From Thalassobacillus sp043497085 (lineage in GTDB: Bacteria > Bacillota > Bacilli > Bacillales > Halobacillaceae), in the NCBI GenBank assembly GCA_043497085.1, contig JBIEKI010000001.1: a stretch of 64,000 nucleotides of DNA. One strand, 5' to 3'. Position numbers and translations under genes: made by a program. Below, piece by piece: positions 18,417 through 27,442 of this stretch; position 1 is the first letter of the stretch; each line of letters starts with the position of its first letter. The notes under the pieces are model-generated. The model saw only the letters and a program-made list of their open reading frames with translations. It made no database searches and was not told where the DNA came from.

Positions 18417-19190
18417 ATGGGAAGAACAATCGCCATTGCCAATCAAAAGGGTGGCGTAGGAAAAACGACGACAGCTGTCAACCTTAGTGCGTGTCTCGCA
18501 TATCTGAATCATAAGGTGCTTTTGGTCGATATCGATCCCCAGGGCAATGCGACAAGTGGAGTGGGGGTTAATAAAGGAGATGTCGATCAATGTATTTACA
18601 ATATATTAATCGAAGATCAAGAGGCAAAAGATATCCGAACCTCTACGTTGGTCGAAAATCTCGATGTCATTCCTGCAACCATTCAATTAGCTGGAGCTGA
18701 AATTGAGCTGGTACCGACCATATCGAGAGAGGTACGGCTCAAACAAGCTTTAGATGACGTGAAAAGTGAATATGATTATATTATTATCGATTGTCCGCCT
18801 TCCTTAGGACTTTTGACGATAAATTCCCTGACCGCTTCCGATTCCGTCATCATCCCAGTGCAATGCGAGTATTACGCATTGGAAGGGTTAAGTCAGTTAT
18901 TGAATACAGTAAGATTAGTACAAAAACATTTAAATAAAGATTTGATGATTGATGGGGTTCTGCTCACCATGCTTGATGCTCGAACTAATCTTGGCATCCA
19001 GGTGATTGAAGAAGTGAAGAAGTACTTTCAGGAGAAAGTATATAGTTCTATCATTCCGCGTAACGTCCGCTTAAGCGAAGCACCAAGTCATGGACAACCT
19101 ATCATACTATATGATCCGAAGTCTCGCGGCGCGGAAGTATATTTAGAATTGGCAAAGGAAGTGATTGCTAATGGCGAGAGGGTTAGGTAA
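18417..19190 (+). CDS. soj: Chromosome partitioning ATPase Soj (ParA)
   Basis: Soj is the ParA-type ATPase that, with Spo0J, drives origin segregation and modulates DnaA activity. The 257-residue product has the deviant Walker A KGGVGKTT near residue 11, the switch II segment DYIIIDCPPSLGLLT, and RNVRLSEAPSHGQPI. GTAGGTAGGTGAC precedes the ATG. It overlaps spo0J by 20 bases. Confidence 0.97.
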   Translation: MGRTIAIANQKGGVGKTTTAVNLSACLAYLNHKVLLVDIDPQGNATSGVGVNKGDVDQCIYNILIEDQEAKDIRTSTLVENLDVIPATIQLAGAEIELVPTISREVRLKQALDDVKSEYDYIIIDCPPSLGLLTINSLTASDSVIIPVQCEYYALEGLSQLLNTVRLVQKHLNKDLMIDGVLLTMLDARTNLGIQVIEEVKKYFQEKVYSSIIPRNVRLSEAPSHGQPIILYDPKSRGAEVYLELAKEVIANGERVR

Positions 19191-20022
19191 AGGGCTCGAC
19201 GCGTTTTTCACGGAGGTGAAAGACGGGGAAGAAGAAAGCATCCAGGAAGTGTCTGTCAAGCAATGCCGTCCCAACCCGTATCAACCCCGGAAGAGGTTTG
19301 ATTCGAAGGCCATTCAGGAGCTCCAGGCATCCATTGAAGAACATGGCATCCTGCAGCCTTTGATTGTCCGTAAAAGCATCAAAGGATATGAAATTGTTGT
19401 CGGGGAACGAAGGTACCGTGCTGCTAAAGCAGCTGGGTTGGCCAAGGTGCCCGCTGTCATCAGGGAATTGACAGATGAACAAATGATGGAGTTGGCATTA
19501 TTGGAGAATTTACAACGAGAAGATTTGTCGCCTATTGAAGAAGCGGAGGCGTATAAGCAACTGATCAACGAGTTAGGTATAACCCAGGAAACTCTTGCGA
19601 AGCGGCTGGGGAAAAGTCGTTCCCATATAGCCAATTTGGTCCGGTTATTGAGCCTGCCAGAGCCGATCATCGCATGGATCAACGAAGGAAAGTTATCCAT
19701 GGGGCATGGACGGGCTTTACTGGGATTGAAGGATAAGGAAAAGTTAGTACCTATCGCTGAAAAAATCCAGGCGGATATTATGAATGTCAGACAAGTAGAA
19801 TTATTGATCACTCAATTGAATGAAAACAATCAAAAAAAGAAAGAAAAAGATCGCAGTCATAAGAAAAAAGATATTTTTCTGCAAGAACAGGAAGCTGCAT
19901 TACGCGATCAATTAGGAACTGGTGTGACCATTCATCGGGGAAAACGGAAAGGTAAAATTGAAATAGAATTTTTCACAGATGATGATTTGAACCGGATCTT
20001 AGAAATGTTTGAAACGAAGTAA
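19171..20022 (+). CDS. spo0J: Chromosome partitioning protein Spo0J (ParB)
   Basis: Spo0J binds parS, spreads as a CTP-dependent clamp and loads SMC at the origin. The 283-residue product begins MARGLGKGLDAFF and has the CTP-binding GERRYRAAKAAG and ENLQREDLSPIEEAEAY motifs and an HTH in ETLAKRLGKSRSHIANLVRLL. ATG 19171 gives the family-standard start; the two-codon extension from TTG has no advantage. In B. subtilis a parS lies inside spo0J; I see none here, but a strong one lies in the next gene. Confidence 0.96.
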   Translation: MARGLGKGLDAFFTEVKDGEEESIQEVSVKQCRPNPYQPRKRFDSKAIQELQASIEEHGILQPLIVRKSIKGYEIVVGERRYRAAKAAGLAKVPAVIRELTDEQMMELALLENLQREDLSPIEEAEAYKQLINELGITQETLAKRLGKSRSHIANLVRLLSLPEPIIAWINEGKLSMGHGRALLGLKDKEKLVPIAEKIQADIMNVRQVELLITQLNENNQKKKEKDRSHKKKDIFLQEQEAALRDQLGTGVTIHRGKRKGKIEIEFFTDDDLNRILEMFETK

Positions 20023-20032
20023 ATAGCAATGA

Positions 20033-20066
20033 CCTGGTTAATACAATGACTTAACCAGGTTTTTTT
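20033..20066 (+). terminator. Terminator after spo0J
   Basis: CCTGGTTAA and TTAACCAGG form a perfect nine-pair stem followed by seven Ts. Confidence 0.9.
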
Positions 20067-20082
20067 AGCAGGAGGTAGACAA

Positions 20083-21219
20083 ATGATTTATTTGGATCAG
20101 GCAGCGTCCTCCTTCCCCAAGCCTTCAGCTGTTGCAGAGGCAATGATGGAAGCTGTGAACGAGTACGGAGCCAACCCGGGTCGTGGCACTCATGCGTTAG
20201 CTGATCGTGCTGCGAATACCATTCAGACGACTAGAAAGCTTTTAGCTCAACAGTTTGGGGCAAGTGATCCTAGAAAGGTTGTTTTCTTTTCCAATGCCAC
20301 GACAGCATTAAACCAGGCGATCCAGGGCTTACCATTAATGGAAGGCGATCATGTGATTACGACGATGTTTGAACATAATTCGGTACGGCGTCCATTGGAA
20401 TACTTGAAAGATGAGAAAGGGATCGAGGTCACTTATTTAAGCGGAAGTTCTGAAAAGTTGATTGAAGGCTTATATGCGTCCATTCGCCCTGAAACCAAGC
20501 TGGTCATTGTTTCTCATGCTTCTAATATTACGGGCGAAATAGCCCCGTTGAAATCGATGATAGAAATTATCAAAGGGACAGGCAGCAAAGTCCTGGTGGA
20601 TGCGTCTCAAACGGCGGGACACTTTCCGATACATATGAAAGAGCTAGGCATAGACATGCTGGCGTTTCCGGGACACAAAAGGCTGCTTGGGCCACAGGGT
20701 ACTGGAGCCTTACTGGTAGAAGGGGAAGTAGAATTAGAACCTCTCTTTTATGGAGGTACAGGGAGTTTTTCAGAGCTTCCGAAACAGCCGGATCATTGGC
20801 CTGAAAAATATGAAAGCGGCACACTGAATACTCCGGGAATAGCTGGCTGGAAGGCCGCACTGGAAGAATTGAATGGACTTGTTTCACGTGAAACTTACCT
20901 GACACAAAAATTGATGAACGGACTGCTTGGGATAAAGGATGTCATTGTTTATGGACCTGGTCCGGAAGTAGAGCGGATGCCTGTAGTTTCATTCAATATT
21001 GGAGATATTTCCTCTCAGGAAATCGCTATGGTCCTAGATTCTCATTACCAGATCGCAGTCAGGGCTGGATTGCATTGCAGTCCAACTTCTCACCAGTTTT
21101 ATGATACAACCGAACAAGGAGCAGTCAGGGCAAGTATCGGTCCCTATAATACGGAAGAAGAAATCGACCGTTTTGTCCAGGCGATTGAAGAAATAAGAAC
21201 CGGGTATATGGAGATGTAG
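20083..21219 (+). CDS. Aminotransferase class V (cysteine desulfurase family)
   Basis: A 378-residue PLP-dependent enzyme of fold type I, class V. The start MIYLDQAASSFPKP and the NPGRGTHALA segment are typical of the cysteine desulfurase-like branch. The PLP lysine is in MLAFPGHKRLLGPQGTGAL near residue 205, and the conserved VRAGLHCSP near residue 325 carries the Cys that desulfurases use for persulfide. This supports a desulfurase or selenocysteine-lyase role, but the true substrate is not evident. It follows the spo0J terminator with its own AGGAGG, and the DUF554 gene begins 2 bases after its stop. The coding sequence contains a parS site. Confidence 0.9.
   Translation: MIYLDQAASSFPKPSAVAEAMMEAVNEYGANPGRGTHALADRAANTIQTTRKLLAQQFGASDPRKVVFFSNATTALNQAIQGLPLMEGDHVITTMFEHNSVRRPLEYLKDEKGIEVTYLSGSSEKLIEGLYASIRPETKLVIVSHASNITGEIAPLKSMIEIIKGTGSKVLVDASQTAGHFPIHMKELGIDMLAFPGHKRLLGPQGTGALLVEGEVELEPLFYGGTGSFSELPKQPDHWPEKYESGTLNTPGIAGWKAALEELNGLVSRETYLTQKLMNGLLGIKDVIVYGPGPEVERMPVVSFNIGDISSQEIAMVLDSHYQIAVRAGLHCSPTSHQFYDTTEQGAVRASIGPYNTEEEIDRFVQAIEEIRTGYMEM
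20880..20895. promoter_or_regulatory. parS centromere site inside the aminotransferase gene
   Basis: TGTTTCACGTGAAACT matches the 16-base parS consensus TGTTTCACGTGAAACA at 15 positions, with an intact palindromic core. It lies about 860 bases beyond spo0J and about 12 kb from oriC, as expected for a main Spo0J loading site. Confidence 0.88.
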
Positions 21220-21221
21220 TT

Positions 21222-21926
21222 ATGGTGTTATATGGAACAATCGTGAATGGAATATGTATCATAGCAGGCACGTTACTAGGGTTATTTTTCACCAAAATAC
21301 CGGAACGTTATAAAGAAACGATTATGCAAGGAATCGGTTTGGCCGTCATTCTCATTGGGCTGCAAATGGGTTTTCAAACAGAGAACATAGTCGTTGTATT
21401 GTTGAGCCTGCTTTCAGGCGCAATCATAGGGGAAGGAACACATTTAGAAACGAAACTGGAAAACTTAGGCAAATGGATTGAGAGCAAGGTGGCAAAACCA
21501 GGCTCATCCTCTACTGTCGCTCAAGGTTTTATTACAGCTTCCCTGATTTTTGTCATTGGTGCTATGTCTGTCATCGGTGCTTTAGATGGGGGATTGCGCG
21601 GCGATCATGAAGTATTGGTTACAAAAGCTATTATCGATGGATTTGTCGCTCTCGTTTTGACCACAACCCTGGGCTTTGGTGTGGTCTTTTCTGTCATTCC
21701 TGTTGTGTTGTACCAAGGTGGTATAGCGTTGTCTGCTACCCAAATTAACAGGTGGATTCCTCAAGAAATGCTTGATGCTTTCATCGTTGAAATGACAGCG
21801 ACGGGTGGACTGATGATTGTGGCCATCGGATTAAATCTGTTGAACTTAACGAAAATACGCGTCGCAAACCTATTACCAGCGTTGTTGACTGTCGGGTTCA
21901 TTCTCTATATCGCTAAGCTTTTCTAA
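21222..21926 (+). CDS. DUF554 membrane protein
   Basis: A 234-residue polytopic membrane protein with about six or seven hydrophobic segments and the DUF554 features GTIVNGICIIAGTLLGL, GAMSVIGALDGGLRGDHEVL and YQGGIALSA. The family (YdfK/YqgA-like) has no firmly assigned biochemical role. It starts two bases after the aminotransferase stop, so the two are probably one operon. The gene is a usual resident of the spo0J-ychF interval in Bacillaceae. Confidence 0.85.
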   Translation: MVLYGTIVNGICIIAGTLLGLFFTKIPERYKETIMQGIGLAVILIGLQMGFQTENIVVVLLSLLSGAIIGEGTHLETKLENLGKWIESKVAKPGSSSTVAQGFITASLIFVIGAMSVIGALDGGLRGDHEVLVTKAIIDGFVALVLTTTLGFGVVFSVIPVVLYQGGIALSATQINRWIPQEMLDAFIVEMTATGGLMIVAIGLNLLNLTKIRVANLLPALLTVGFILYIAKLF

Positions 21927-22047
21927 GGGAAGCCATACATTTATCTGCTCCACTTTCTAAAATATTCTTTCGTAATGAAGAGGTATGAAGAGAAATAGCT
22001 GGAATATAAATAATAGCTGTTAAGAGAAGGAAGAAAGAGGTGTTAAG

Positions 22048-23070
22048 GTGGAGCGATGGATTGAAGAGTTATTCACGGATGACTTGCTCGCAGAGGGGGC
22101 TGGGAAATATGGGATTGATCCGACAAAAACGAAAAACCTTGGAGGTTTTGAAAACTATGTTTTTGAAGTCTACAAAGATGGAATCCCTTATATATTACGT
22201 TTGACCCATTCTTCTCACCGCAGTCAATCGGAATTAGAGGGAGAATTGCAGTGGATTAATTATTTACATGATAATGATGTAAATGTTTCGATGGTTCATG
22301 AGTCAATGTCAGGACGTCTTGTGGAAGAAATCAAGACAGGTGAAACTTCTTTTTTTGTCTGTTTATTTGATAAAGCACCAGGCAGAATGGTGAAAGTAGA
22401 TGAGGCTCTCTTTGAGCCTGCATTGTTTGAAACCTGGGGAGAAACCGTAGGGAAATTGCACCGTGTCACCAAAGGTTTCGTATTGGACAGCGGGAGAAGA
22501 GACCGATGGGATCAAGATGACTTACTAGACTTTGAGCTTTACCTTAATCGTGCCCGGAATGCAGAAATTATTACCAAGGGAATAGAGCTTGTCAAAGAAA
22601 TAAAAACTTTGCCGGAGAACCCGGAAAACTTCGGTCTCATCCATTCAGATATCCATCCAGGGAACTTCTTTTACAACGAAGGTGAAATCCATGTGTTTGA
22701 TTTCGATGACAGCACATACCATTGGTATATTAGTGATATCGCTATCCCGCTTTATTACTCAACCTGGTGGAAGTATAGAAAGGAAAGTTTAGAGGTTCGC
22801 TCCAGGTTTGGCGAAGCATTTCTCTACCATTTCCTGAAAGGTTATCAAAAGGAGCATCAAATAGAGCCGGAATGGATTGCAAAAATCCCCTTGTTTTTGA
22901 AACTGCGCGATTTTGAACTCTATACCGTGTTCCATAAAAAGTGGGATATGGCAGCTATAAATAAGGAACAGCAACAATTAGTGGAACAAATACGGGAGCA
23001 AATCATCCGTGAGGAACTGATGGTAATGCTTCCCTATGAAGATATTATAGAACGTCTCAAGAACGAGTAA
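22048..23070 (+). CDS. Phosphotransferase of the APH/choline kinase-like family
   Basis: A 340-residue kinase-fold protein. LGGFENYVFEV and the following YILRLTHSS form the nucleotide-binding lobe, and GLIHSDIHPGNFFYNE is the Brenner-type catalytic loop with Asp, followed by HVFDFDDSTYHWYISDIA with the metal-binding DFD. Such proteins phosphorylate small alcohols such as choline, homoserine or aminoglycosides; a resistance role is unlikely without other evidence. Start is GTG at 22048 after GAAAGAGG. It stands alone, convergent with yyaC. Confidence 0.82.
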   Translation: MERWIEELFTDDLLAEGAGKYGIDPTKTKNLGGFENYVFEVYKDGIPYILRLTHSSHRSQSELEGELQWINYLHDNDVNVSMVHESMSGRLVEEIKTGETSFFVCLFDKAPGRMVKVDEALFEPALFETWGETVGKLHRVTKGFVLDSGRRDRWDQDDLLDFELYLNRARNAEIITKGIELVKEIKTLPENPENFGLIHSDIHPGNFFYNEGEIHVFDFDDSTYHWYISDIAIPLYYSTWWKYRKESLEVRSRFGEAFLYHFLKGYQKEHQIEPEWIAKIPLFLKLRDFELYTVFHKKWDMAAINKEQQQLVEQIREQIIREELMVMLPYEDIIERLKNE

Positions 23071-23110
23071 GTAAAAGGGTTAAATTCAACCTGGTGGATG
23101 ATTACCCCAT

Positions 23111-23149
23111 AAAAATCACCCTGACAGATAGAGTTCCGGGTGATTTTTT
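23111..23149 (-). terminator. Terminator after yyaC (usable in both directions)
   Basis: AAAAATCACCC and GGGTGATTTTTT flank a 16-base loop between the convergent phosphotransferase and yyaC genes. A/T tails on both sides suit termination in both directions. Confidence 0.75.
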
Positions 23150-23151
23150 GT

Positions 23152-23751
23152 TTAGTTTGTGGAAATATTGCGAAAGGCGGGCTTTTTTCTGTCGCGCAGC
23201 TGCAACTCAAGGTCCACCCGGTGAAAGGCTTGGGAAACCTGAGAGGCCATCTCGATGACAGTATGAAGCCTGGTGTTTTGAAGGACAAAATATTCCATGA
23301 ATCCCCCCACATTGACAATTCCGCTGATAGAAATATCTCCTACTTTAGGAAGGTCTTTTTTCATTGCCGCTCCAGGTGCCAAAGCACCCTTTGAAACCGT
23401 AATAATCCCGATGGAAGAGTTCTTTCCAAGACAAGCATCGATCGCGATGATAAATGGACGGGTATAACTGCTGTGGATTTCCTGGATGGTATCTTTAAGG
23501 TTCAATGCATGTACGGGGTTAGCCAGCGTACCATATACAGAAAAATGCTTCGGATTCTGGTCGGTAATCATCGAACCTGCAAGAGGACCGAAGGAGTCTC
23601 CGGTAGAACGGTCCGTTCCGATACAGACTACAACTATTTTTCTCTCCTGAGGAAGCAGATCCAACAGACGCTCACTCATTTCCGGCACAACTAACGGATC
23701 TGAATAAAGATGGCGTGTTTCTTTATGTAAAAACCTTTCCCGAAGATTCAT
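23152..23751 (-). CDS. yyaC: Spore protease-like protein YyaC
   Basis: A 199-residue protein of the DUF1256/YyaC family, related in fold to the GPR germination protease. Recognisable parts are VVVCIGTDRSTGDSFGPLAGS near the start, IIAIDACLGKNSSIGII, and GDISISGIVNVGGFMEYFVLQNTRL. The family is confined to spore formers, which supports sporulation ability here. ATG lies behind GGAGGAAAAGC. It is in the same neighbourhood as in B. subtilis, between spo0J and ychF. Confidence 0.9.
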   Translation of the reverse strand: MNLRERFLHKETRHLYSDPLVVPEMSERLLDLLPQERKIVVVCIGTDRSTGDSFGPLAGSMITDQNPKHFSVYGTLANPVHALNLKDTIQEIHSSYTRPFIIAIDACLGKNSSIGIITVSKGALAPGAAMKKDLPKVGDISISGIVNVGGFMEYFVLQNTRLHTVIEMASQVSQAFHRVDLELQLRDRKKPAFRNISTN

Positions 23752-23846
23752 AGCTTTTCCTCCAAATACATATTGGTATTAGTATATAAAAGTTTTTACT
23801 TTTCTATACATATACACAAAAACTTAGAATGTGGAGGAGCTACTAT

Positions 23847-24869
23847 ATGTGGAAATCAGGCGGCAAGTGGATGTTTTTGATCATTGGAACAATGATAGGT
23901 GCGGGGTATGCCTCTGGTCGTGAACTTTGGCAATTTTTTGGTCATGAAAGTGGACTGGCCATTGTTTTATTTTCTATTCTTTTTACAATTTGCTGCTATG
24001 TGATCTTATCCATCAGTTATGAAAAGAAATCAAGTCACTATTTACCGGTTCTCCGGGTGATCGTCGGGAAGCATCTGACAGGGGTTTATGACTGGATGAT
24101 CATTCTTTATTTATTTACAACTACCGTTGTGATGCTTGCGGGAAGCGGAGCTACCTGGCAGGCTTTCCATTTTTCCTACCGATTTGGTGTACTGGCAATT
24201 GTCGTTCCACTTATTTTGATTTTCATTTGGGATGTCAAAGGCATCGTTTCCATTAATAGCTTCATTCTTCCACTTTTGATCATGGGTTTGTTCCTCGTAT
24301 TGTTATTATTCACGATTGATCAGAAATTGACCTTGTTTTCCCATATCCATGAGACGAGCAATTGGATGGCAGCCTTTCCGTTTACAGCTTTGAACATCCT
24401 GCCACTTATTGCGGTACTAGGGGCAATCGGTAATCAGATGCAGAAAAAGAATGAGATTTGGGTCGCCAGTATCGGCAGCGGAGTAGTACTTGGATCGATT
24501 TCTTATTTGTATAACAATAGTCTGATTCAAATATCTGAAGAAATCTTATTGTATGAAATCCCCTTATTTGCTATTTTAAAGGGCTATCCTTTTGAAATGC
24601 TGATTTTCATGTCCTCGTTGCTCTGGATAGCTATTTTTACCACTGCGGCGTCGGGCGTGTTCGGGTTGATTACGAGATTTCGGAAGTTACTGGATGTCCC
24701 ATTATGGATCCTTGCAATGATGGCTGTCGCTTTCATGCTTCCTTTCACGTCTTTCGGATTTTCTACATTGATTGAATACTTATACCCTCTCTATGGAATT
24801 TTGAATTTATATGTCCTGTCATCACTTTTGTTGTATCCGATCGTGAATCGCTATAAAATGGAGACATGA
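23847..24869 (+). CDS. YkvI-like polytopic membrane protein
   Basis: A 340-residue protein with about ten membrane segments, beginning MWKSGGKWMFLIIGTMIGAGYASGRELWQFF. The glycine-rich first helix (GTMIGAGYASGRE) resembles the first, broken helix of APC-superfamily transporters, and the whole fits the YkvI family, whose substrate is unknown. The start is ATG 23847, behind GGAGGAG; the 18-base longer reading would begin at the ATG just upstream of the ribosome site. It is divergent from yyaC, which hints at a shared promoter region and possibly sporulation control. Confidence 0.78.
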   Translation: MWKSGGKWMFLIIGTMIGAGYASGRELWQFFGHESGLAIVLFSILFTICCYVILSISYEKKSSHYLPVLRVIVGKHLTGVYDWMIILYLFTTTVVMLAGSGATWQAFHFSYRFGVLAIVVPLILIFIWDVKGIVSINSFILPLLIMGLFLVLLLFTIDQKLTLFSHIHETSNWMAAFPFTALNILPLIAVLGAIGNQMQKKNEIWVASIGSGVVLGSISYLYNNSLIQISEEILLYEIPLFAILKGYPFEMLIFMSSLLWIAIFTTAASGVFGLITRFRKLLDVPLWILAMMAVAFMLPFTSFGFSTLIEYLYPLYGILNLYVLSSLLLYPIVNRYKMET

Positions 24870-24910
24870 TTATTTAACTAACAAAAGTTTTTATATGCAG
24901 GAGGTTCGCT

Positions 24911-25792
24911 GTGGAATTTTTTGTTGAGCAATGGGACGCACTACAGGACTATATCATGCAGCCAGATGTCTGGATAACCATGGCTAAAGGTTTGTTTCGG
25001 ATTATCATGATTGTACTCGTTTCCTTAACGATTATAAAAGTTGCTAAAAAAATTGTCCTTAAATACTTCAGTGAAAAAAGACGAGGACCTTTCAGTATCC
25101 CAAAAAGACGGGAAGCAACCCTAGTCAAACTGGTAGAAAACACATTGACCTATATTGTCTACTTATATGCGCTCATGATGATACTGGAAACATTTGGGTT
25201 CAACATCGGCGCATTACTTGCAGGGGCAGGGGTTGCGGGGCTGGCTATTGGTTTTGGTGCACAAAACCTTGTGCGAGATGTAATCACCGGTTTCTTCATC
25301 ATATTCGAAGATCAATTTTCTGTCGGCGACTTTGTGCGAATTTCCGGCATTGAAGGTTTTGTGGAAGAAATCGGGCTCCGTACTTCCAAAATAAAAAGCT
25401 GGACAGGAGAGCTTCATATTATACCTAATGGAGCTATTACTCAGGTGACAAACTATTCCATTCATAATAGTATAGCGGTGGTGGATGTCAGCATCGCTTA
25501 CGAAGAAGATATCGACCAGGCAGAAAAAGTGATCGCTGAACTCCTGGAAGAGCTGCCTGATAAGTATGAAATGATGATTACAACACCAGAATTGCTAGGT
25601 ATTCAAAATTTAGCAGCATCTGATGTGCAGATGCGGGTGATTGCGGAAACATACCCGATGGAACATTGGGCTGTAGGCCGTGCCATCCGAAAAGAAATTA
25701 AAAATCGACTGGATGAGAAAGGAATTGAAATACCTTTCCCAAGACTTGTCATGTATTCCAGGCATGAAGCTGAATCAGAACAAAACGTATAA
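24911..25792 (+). CDS. Small-conductance mechanosensitive channel (MscS family)
   Basis: MscS channels open under membrane tension to release solutes during osmotic downshock. The 293-residue product has three membrane helices (about residues 20-40, 70-95 and 95-125), with the pore helix rich in Gly and Ala: AGAGVAGLAIGFGAQNLVRD, then the beta-domain signature FSVGDFVRISGIEGFVEEIG. Start is GTG 24911 behind CAGGAGG. DUF951 follows after 21 bases. Confidence 0.92.
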   Translation: MEFFVEQWDALQDYIMQPDVWITMAKGLFRIIMIVLVSLTIIKVAKKIVLKYFSEKRRGPFSIPKRREATLVKLVENTLTYIVYLYALMMILETFGFNIGALLAGAGVAGLAIGFGAQNLVRDVITGFFIIFEDQFSVGDFVRISGIEGFVEEIGLRTSKIKSWTGELHIIPNGAITQVTNYSIHNSIAVVDVSIAYEEDIDQAEKVIAELLEELPDKYEMMITTPELLGIQNLAASDVQMRVIAETYPMEHWAVGRAIRKEIKNRLDEKGIEIPFPRLVMYSRHEAESEQNV

Positions 25793-25813
25793 TGGAATGG
25801 AGGAAGAAGGGCC

Positions 25814-26014
25814 ATGGCTAAGAAAGATTTTCAATTGAATGATGTTGTTGAGATGAAAAAACCCCATCCATGTGGGGAGAATCGCTGGAAAATCATCCGA
25901 ATGGGTGCTGATATCCGAATCAAATGCATGGGCTGCGACCATAGCGCCTTACTCCCCCGCCGCCGTTTTGAAACGAAGATGAAACGTGTATTGGAAAGAG
26001 CGGATACCGAATAA
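25814..26014 (+). CDS. DUF951 family small zinc-ribbon-like protein
   Basis: A 66-residue basic protein with the DUF951 pattern VVEMKKPHPCGENRWKIIRMGADIRIKCMGCDHSALLPR. The two Cys groups (HPCG and CMGC) suggest a metal-binding knuckle. The family often sits between mscS and ychF in Firmicutes; its function is not known. GGAGGAAGAAGG precedes the ATG. Confidence 0.88.
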   Translation: MAKKDFQLNDVVEMKKPHPCGENRWKIIRMGADIRIKCMGCDHSALLPRRRFETKMKRVLERADTE

Positions 26015-26071
26015 AGAAAATTTCATAGTTAACTGTCTCAAAAAATTACATTATTAAGCGATGAATTTTCA

Positions 26072-26106
26072 AAAACAAGGGTTGTCCTCACCCTTGTTTT
26101 CTATTT
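26072..26106 (+). terminator. Terminator after the DUF951 gene
   Basis: AAAACAAGGG pairs with CCCTTGTTTT around a short loop, followed by CTATTTTTA. Confidence 0.8.
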
Positions 26107-26115
26107 TTATGCCAC

Positions 26116-26145
26116 TTGTGTTTTAGACAGGCAGTAACTTATAAT
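26116..26145 (+). promoter_or_regulatory. Predicted promoter of ychF
   Basis: TTGTGT at 26116-26121 and a perfect TATAAT at 26140-26145 are separated by 18 bases, about 50 bases ahead of the ychF start. Confidence 0.6.
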
Positions 26146-26196
26146 TGGGATGACTAACGTACATGTATGCAAACCCTTAAGGAGTGAAAGTCTTTT

Positions 26197-27297
26197 ATGG
26201 CATTAACAGCTGGAATCGTAGGTTTGCCCAACGTAGGCAAATCTACATTGTTCAACGCAATTACACAAGCAGGCGCAGAGTCTGCCAATTACCCGTTTTG
26301 TACTATAGATCCGAATGTTGGCATCGTGGAGGTACCTGACGCTCGTCTTGATAAACTTACTGAGCTTGTCAAACCGAAAAAAACCATACCGACGGCTTTT
26401 GAGTTCACGGATATCGCAGGTATTGTCAAAGGTGCGAGTAAAGGCGAAGGATTAGGAAACCAATTTCTTTCCCATATTCGCCAGGTAGATGCCATCTGTC
26501 ACGTTGTGCGGGCCTTTCAGGATGAGAATATTACGCACGTATCCGGACAGGTTGATCCAATCAGTGACATCGAAACAATCAATTTAGAACTGATCCTCGC
26601 TGATTTAGAAACCGTTTCGAAGCGTATGGACCGTGTTGCAAAGATGGCACGTCAAAAAGATAAAGAAGCGGTAGCAGAATATGATGTATTATCAAAATTG
26701 AAAGACGCATTTGAAGAGGAACAGCCTGCCCGCGCTGTCGATTTTACAGACGAGCAATTGAAAATCGTCAAAGGTCTTCATCTACTGACCATCAAACCTA
26801 TCCTATATGTGGCCAATGTCAGTGAAGACGAAATAGGCACCGATGCAGACAATCCTCAAGTAGAAAAAATCCGCGAATATGCTGCTAATGAAAATGCAGA
26901 AGTAATCGTTGTCTGTGCAAAAATAGAATCTGAGATTGCCGAGCTTGATGGCGAAGAAAAGCAGGAGTTCCTTGATGATCTTGGAATTGCTGAATCCGGT
27001 TTGGATCAATTGATCAAGGCTACCTACAATTTACTTGGACTGGCAACCTATTTCACAGCTGGTGAGCAGGAGGTACGTGCCTGGACATTTACCCTTGGGA
27101 TGAAAGCACCACAGGCAGCCGGTATCATTCATACTGATTTTGAGCGAGGTTTCATCCGTGCAGAGACCGTATCCTACGAAGATCTTGTTGAAGCAGGATC
27201 CATGGGAGCTGCACGTGAAAAAGGAAAAGTCCGTCTCGAAGGGAAAGAATATCTCGTCAAAGATGGCGATGTCATCCACTTCCGTTTCAATGTATAA
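26197..27297 (+). CDS. ychF: Ribosome-associated ATPase YchF
   Basis: YchF (OLA1) is an Obg-family P-loop protein that prefers ATP and associates with ribosomes and stress responses. The 366-residue product has G1 GLPNVGKSTL, G3 FTDIAGIVKGASKGEGLGN, a helical insert near residues 130-190, and NVSE in place of the usual NKxD, which explains the relaxed nucleotide preference. The C-terminal TGS domain ends LVKDGDVIHFRFNV. AAGGAG precedes the ATG. Confidence 0.97.
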   Translation: MALTAGIVGLPNVGKSTLFNAITQAGAESANYPFCTIDPNVGIVEVPDARLDKLTELVKPKKTIPTAFEFTDIAGIVKGASKGEGLGNQFLSHIRQVDAICHVVRAFQDENITHVSGQVDPISDIETINLELILADLETVSKRMDRVAKMARQKDKEAVAEYDVLSKLKDAFEEEQPARAVDFTDEQLKIVKGLHLLTIKPILYVANVSEDEIGTDADNPQVEKIREYAANENAEVIVVCAKIESEIAELDGEEKQEFLDDLGIAESGLDQLIKATYNLLGLATYFTAGEQEVRAWTFTLGMKAPQAAGIIHTDFERGFIRAETVSYEDLVEAGSMGAAREKGKVRLEGKEYLVKDGDVIHFRFNV

Positions 27298-27387
27298 GCG
27301 TAGATTCCGTTTCCCACGTTAAACACTGTTGTTTTTTGAAAGATCGTTTGGTATAATACAACATTGTGAGTAATTAACGATAAATTA

Positions 27388-27433
27388 CTCCTTGCTCCTT
27401 TCAAGTGAAGGAGCCGCTAAGTCCACAAGGAGG
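27388..27433 (+). promoter_or_regulatory. Structured leader of the rpsF-ssb-rpsR operon (candidate S6:S18 binding site)
   Basis: CTCCTTG (27388-27394) can pair with CAAGGAG (27426-27432), which includes the rpsF ribosome site. Nested inside is a second hairpin, GCTCCTTTC with GAAGGAGC, followed by an unpaired CCG at 27414-27417. A two-helix leader with a CCG bulge next to the ribosome site fits the known feedback site for the S6:S18 complex. The pairings are seen; the ligand is inferred from position. Confidence 0.65.
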
Positions 27434-27442
27434 TGAAAACGG

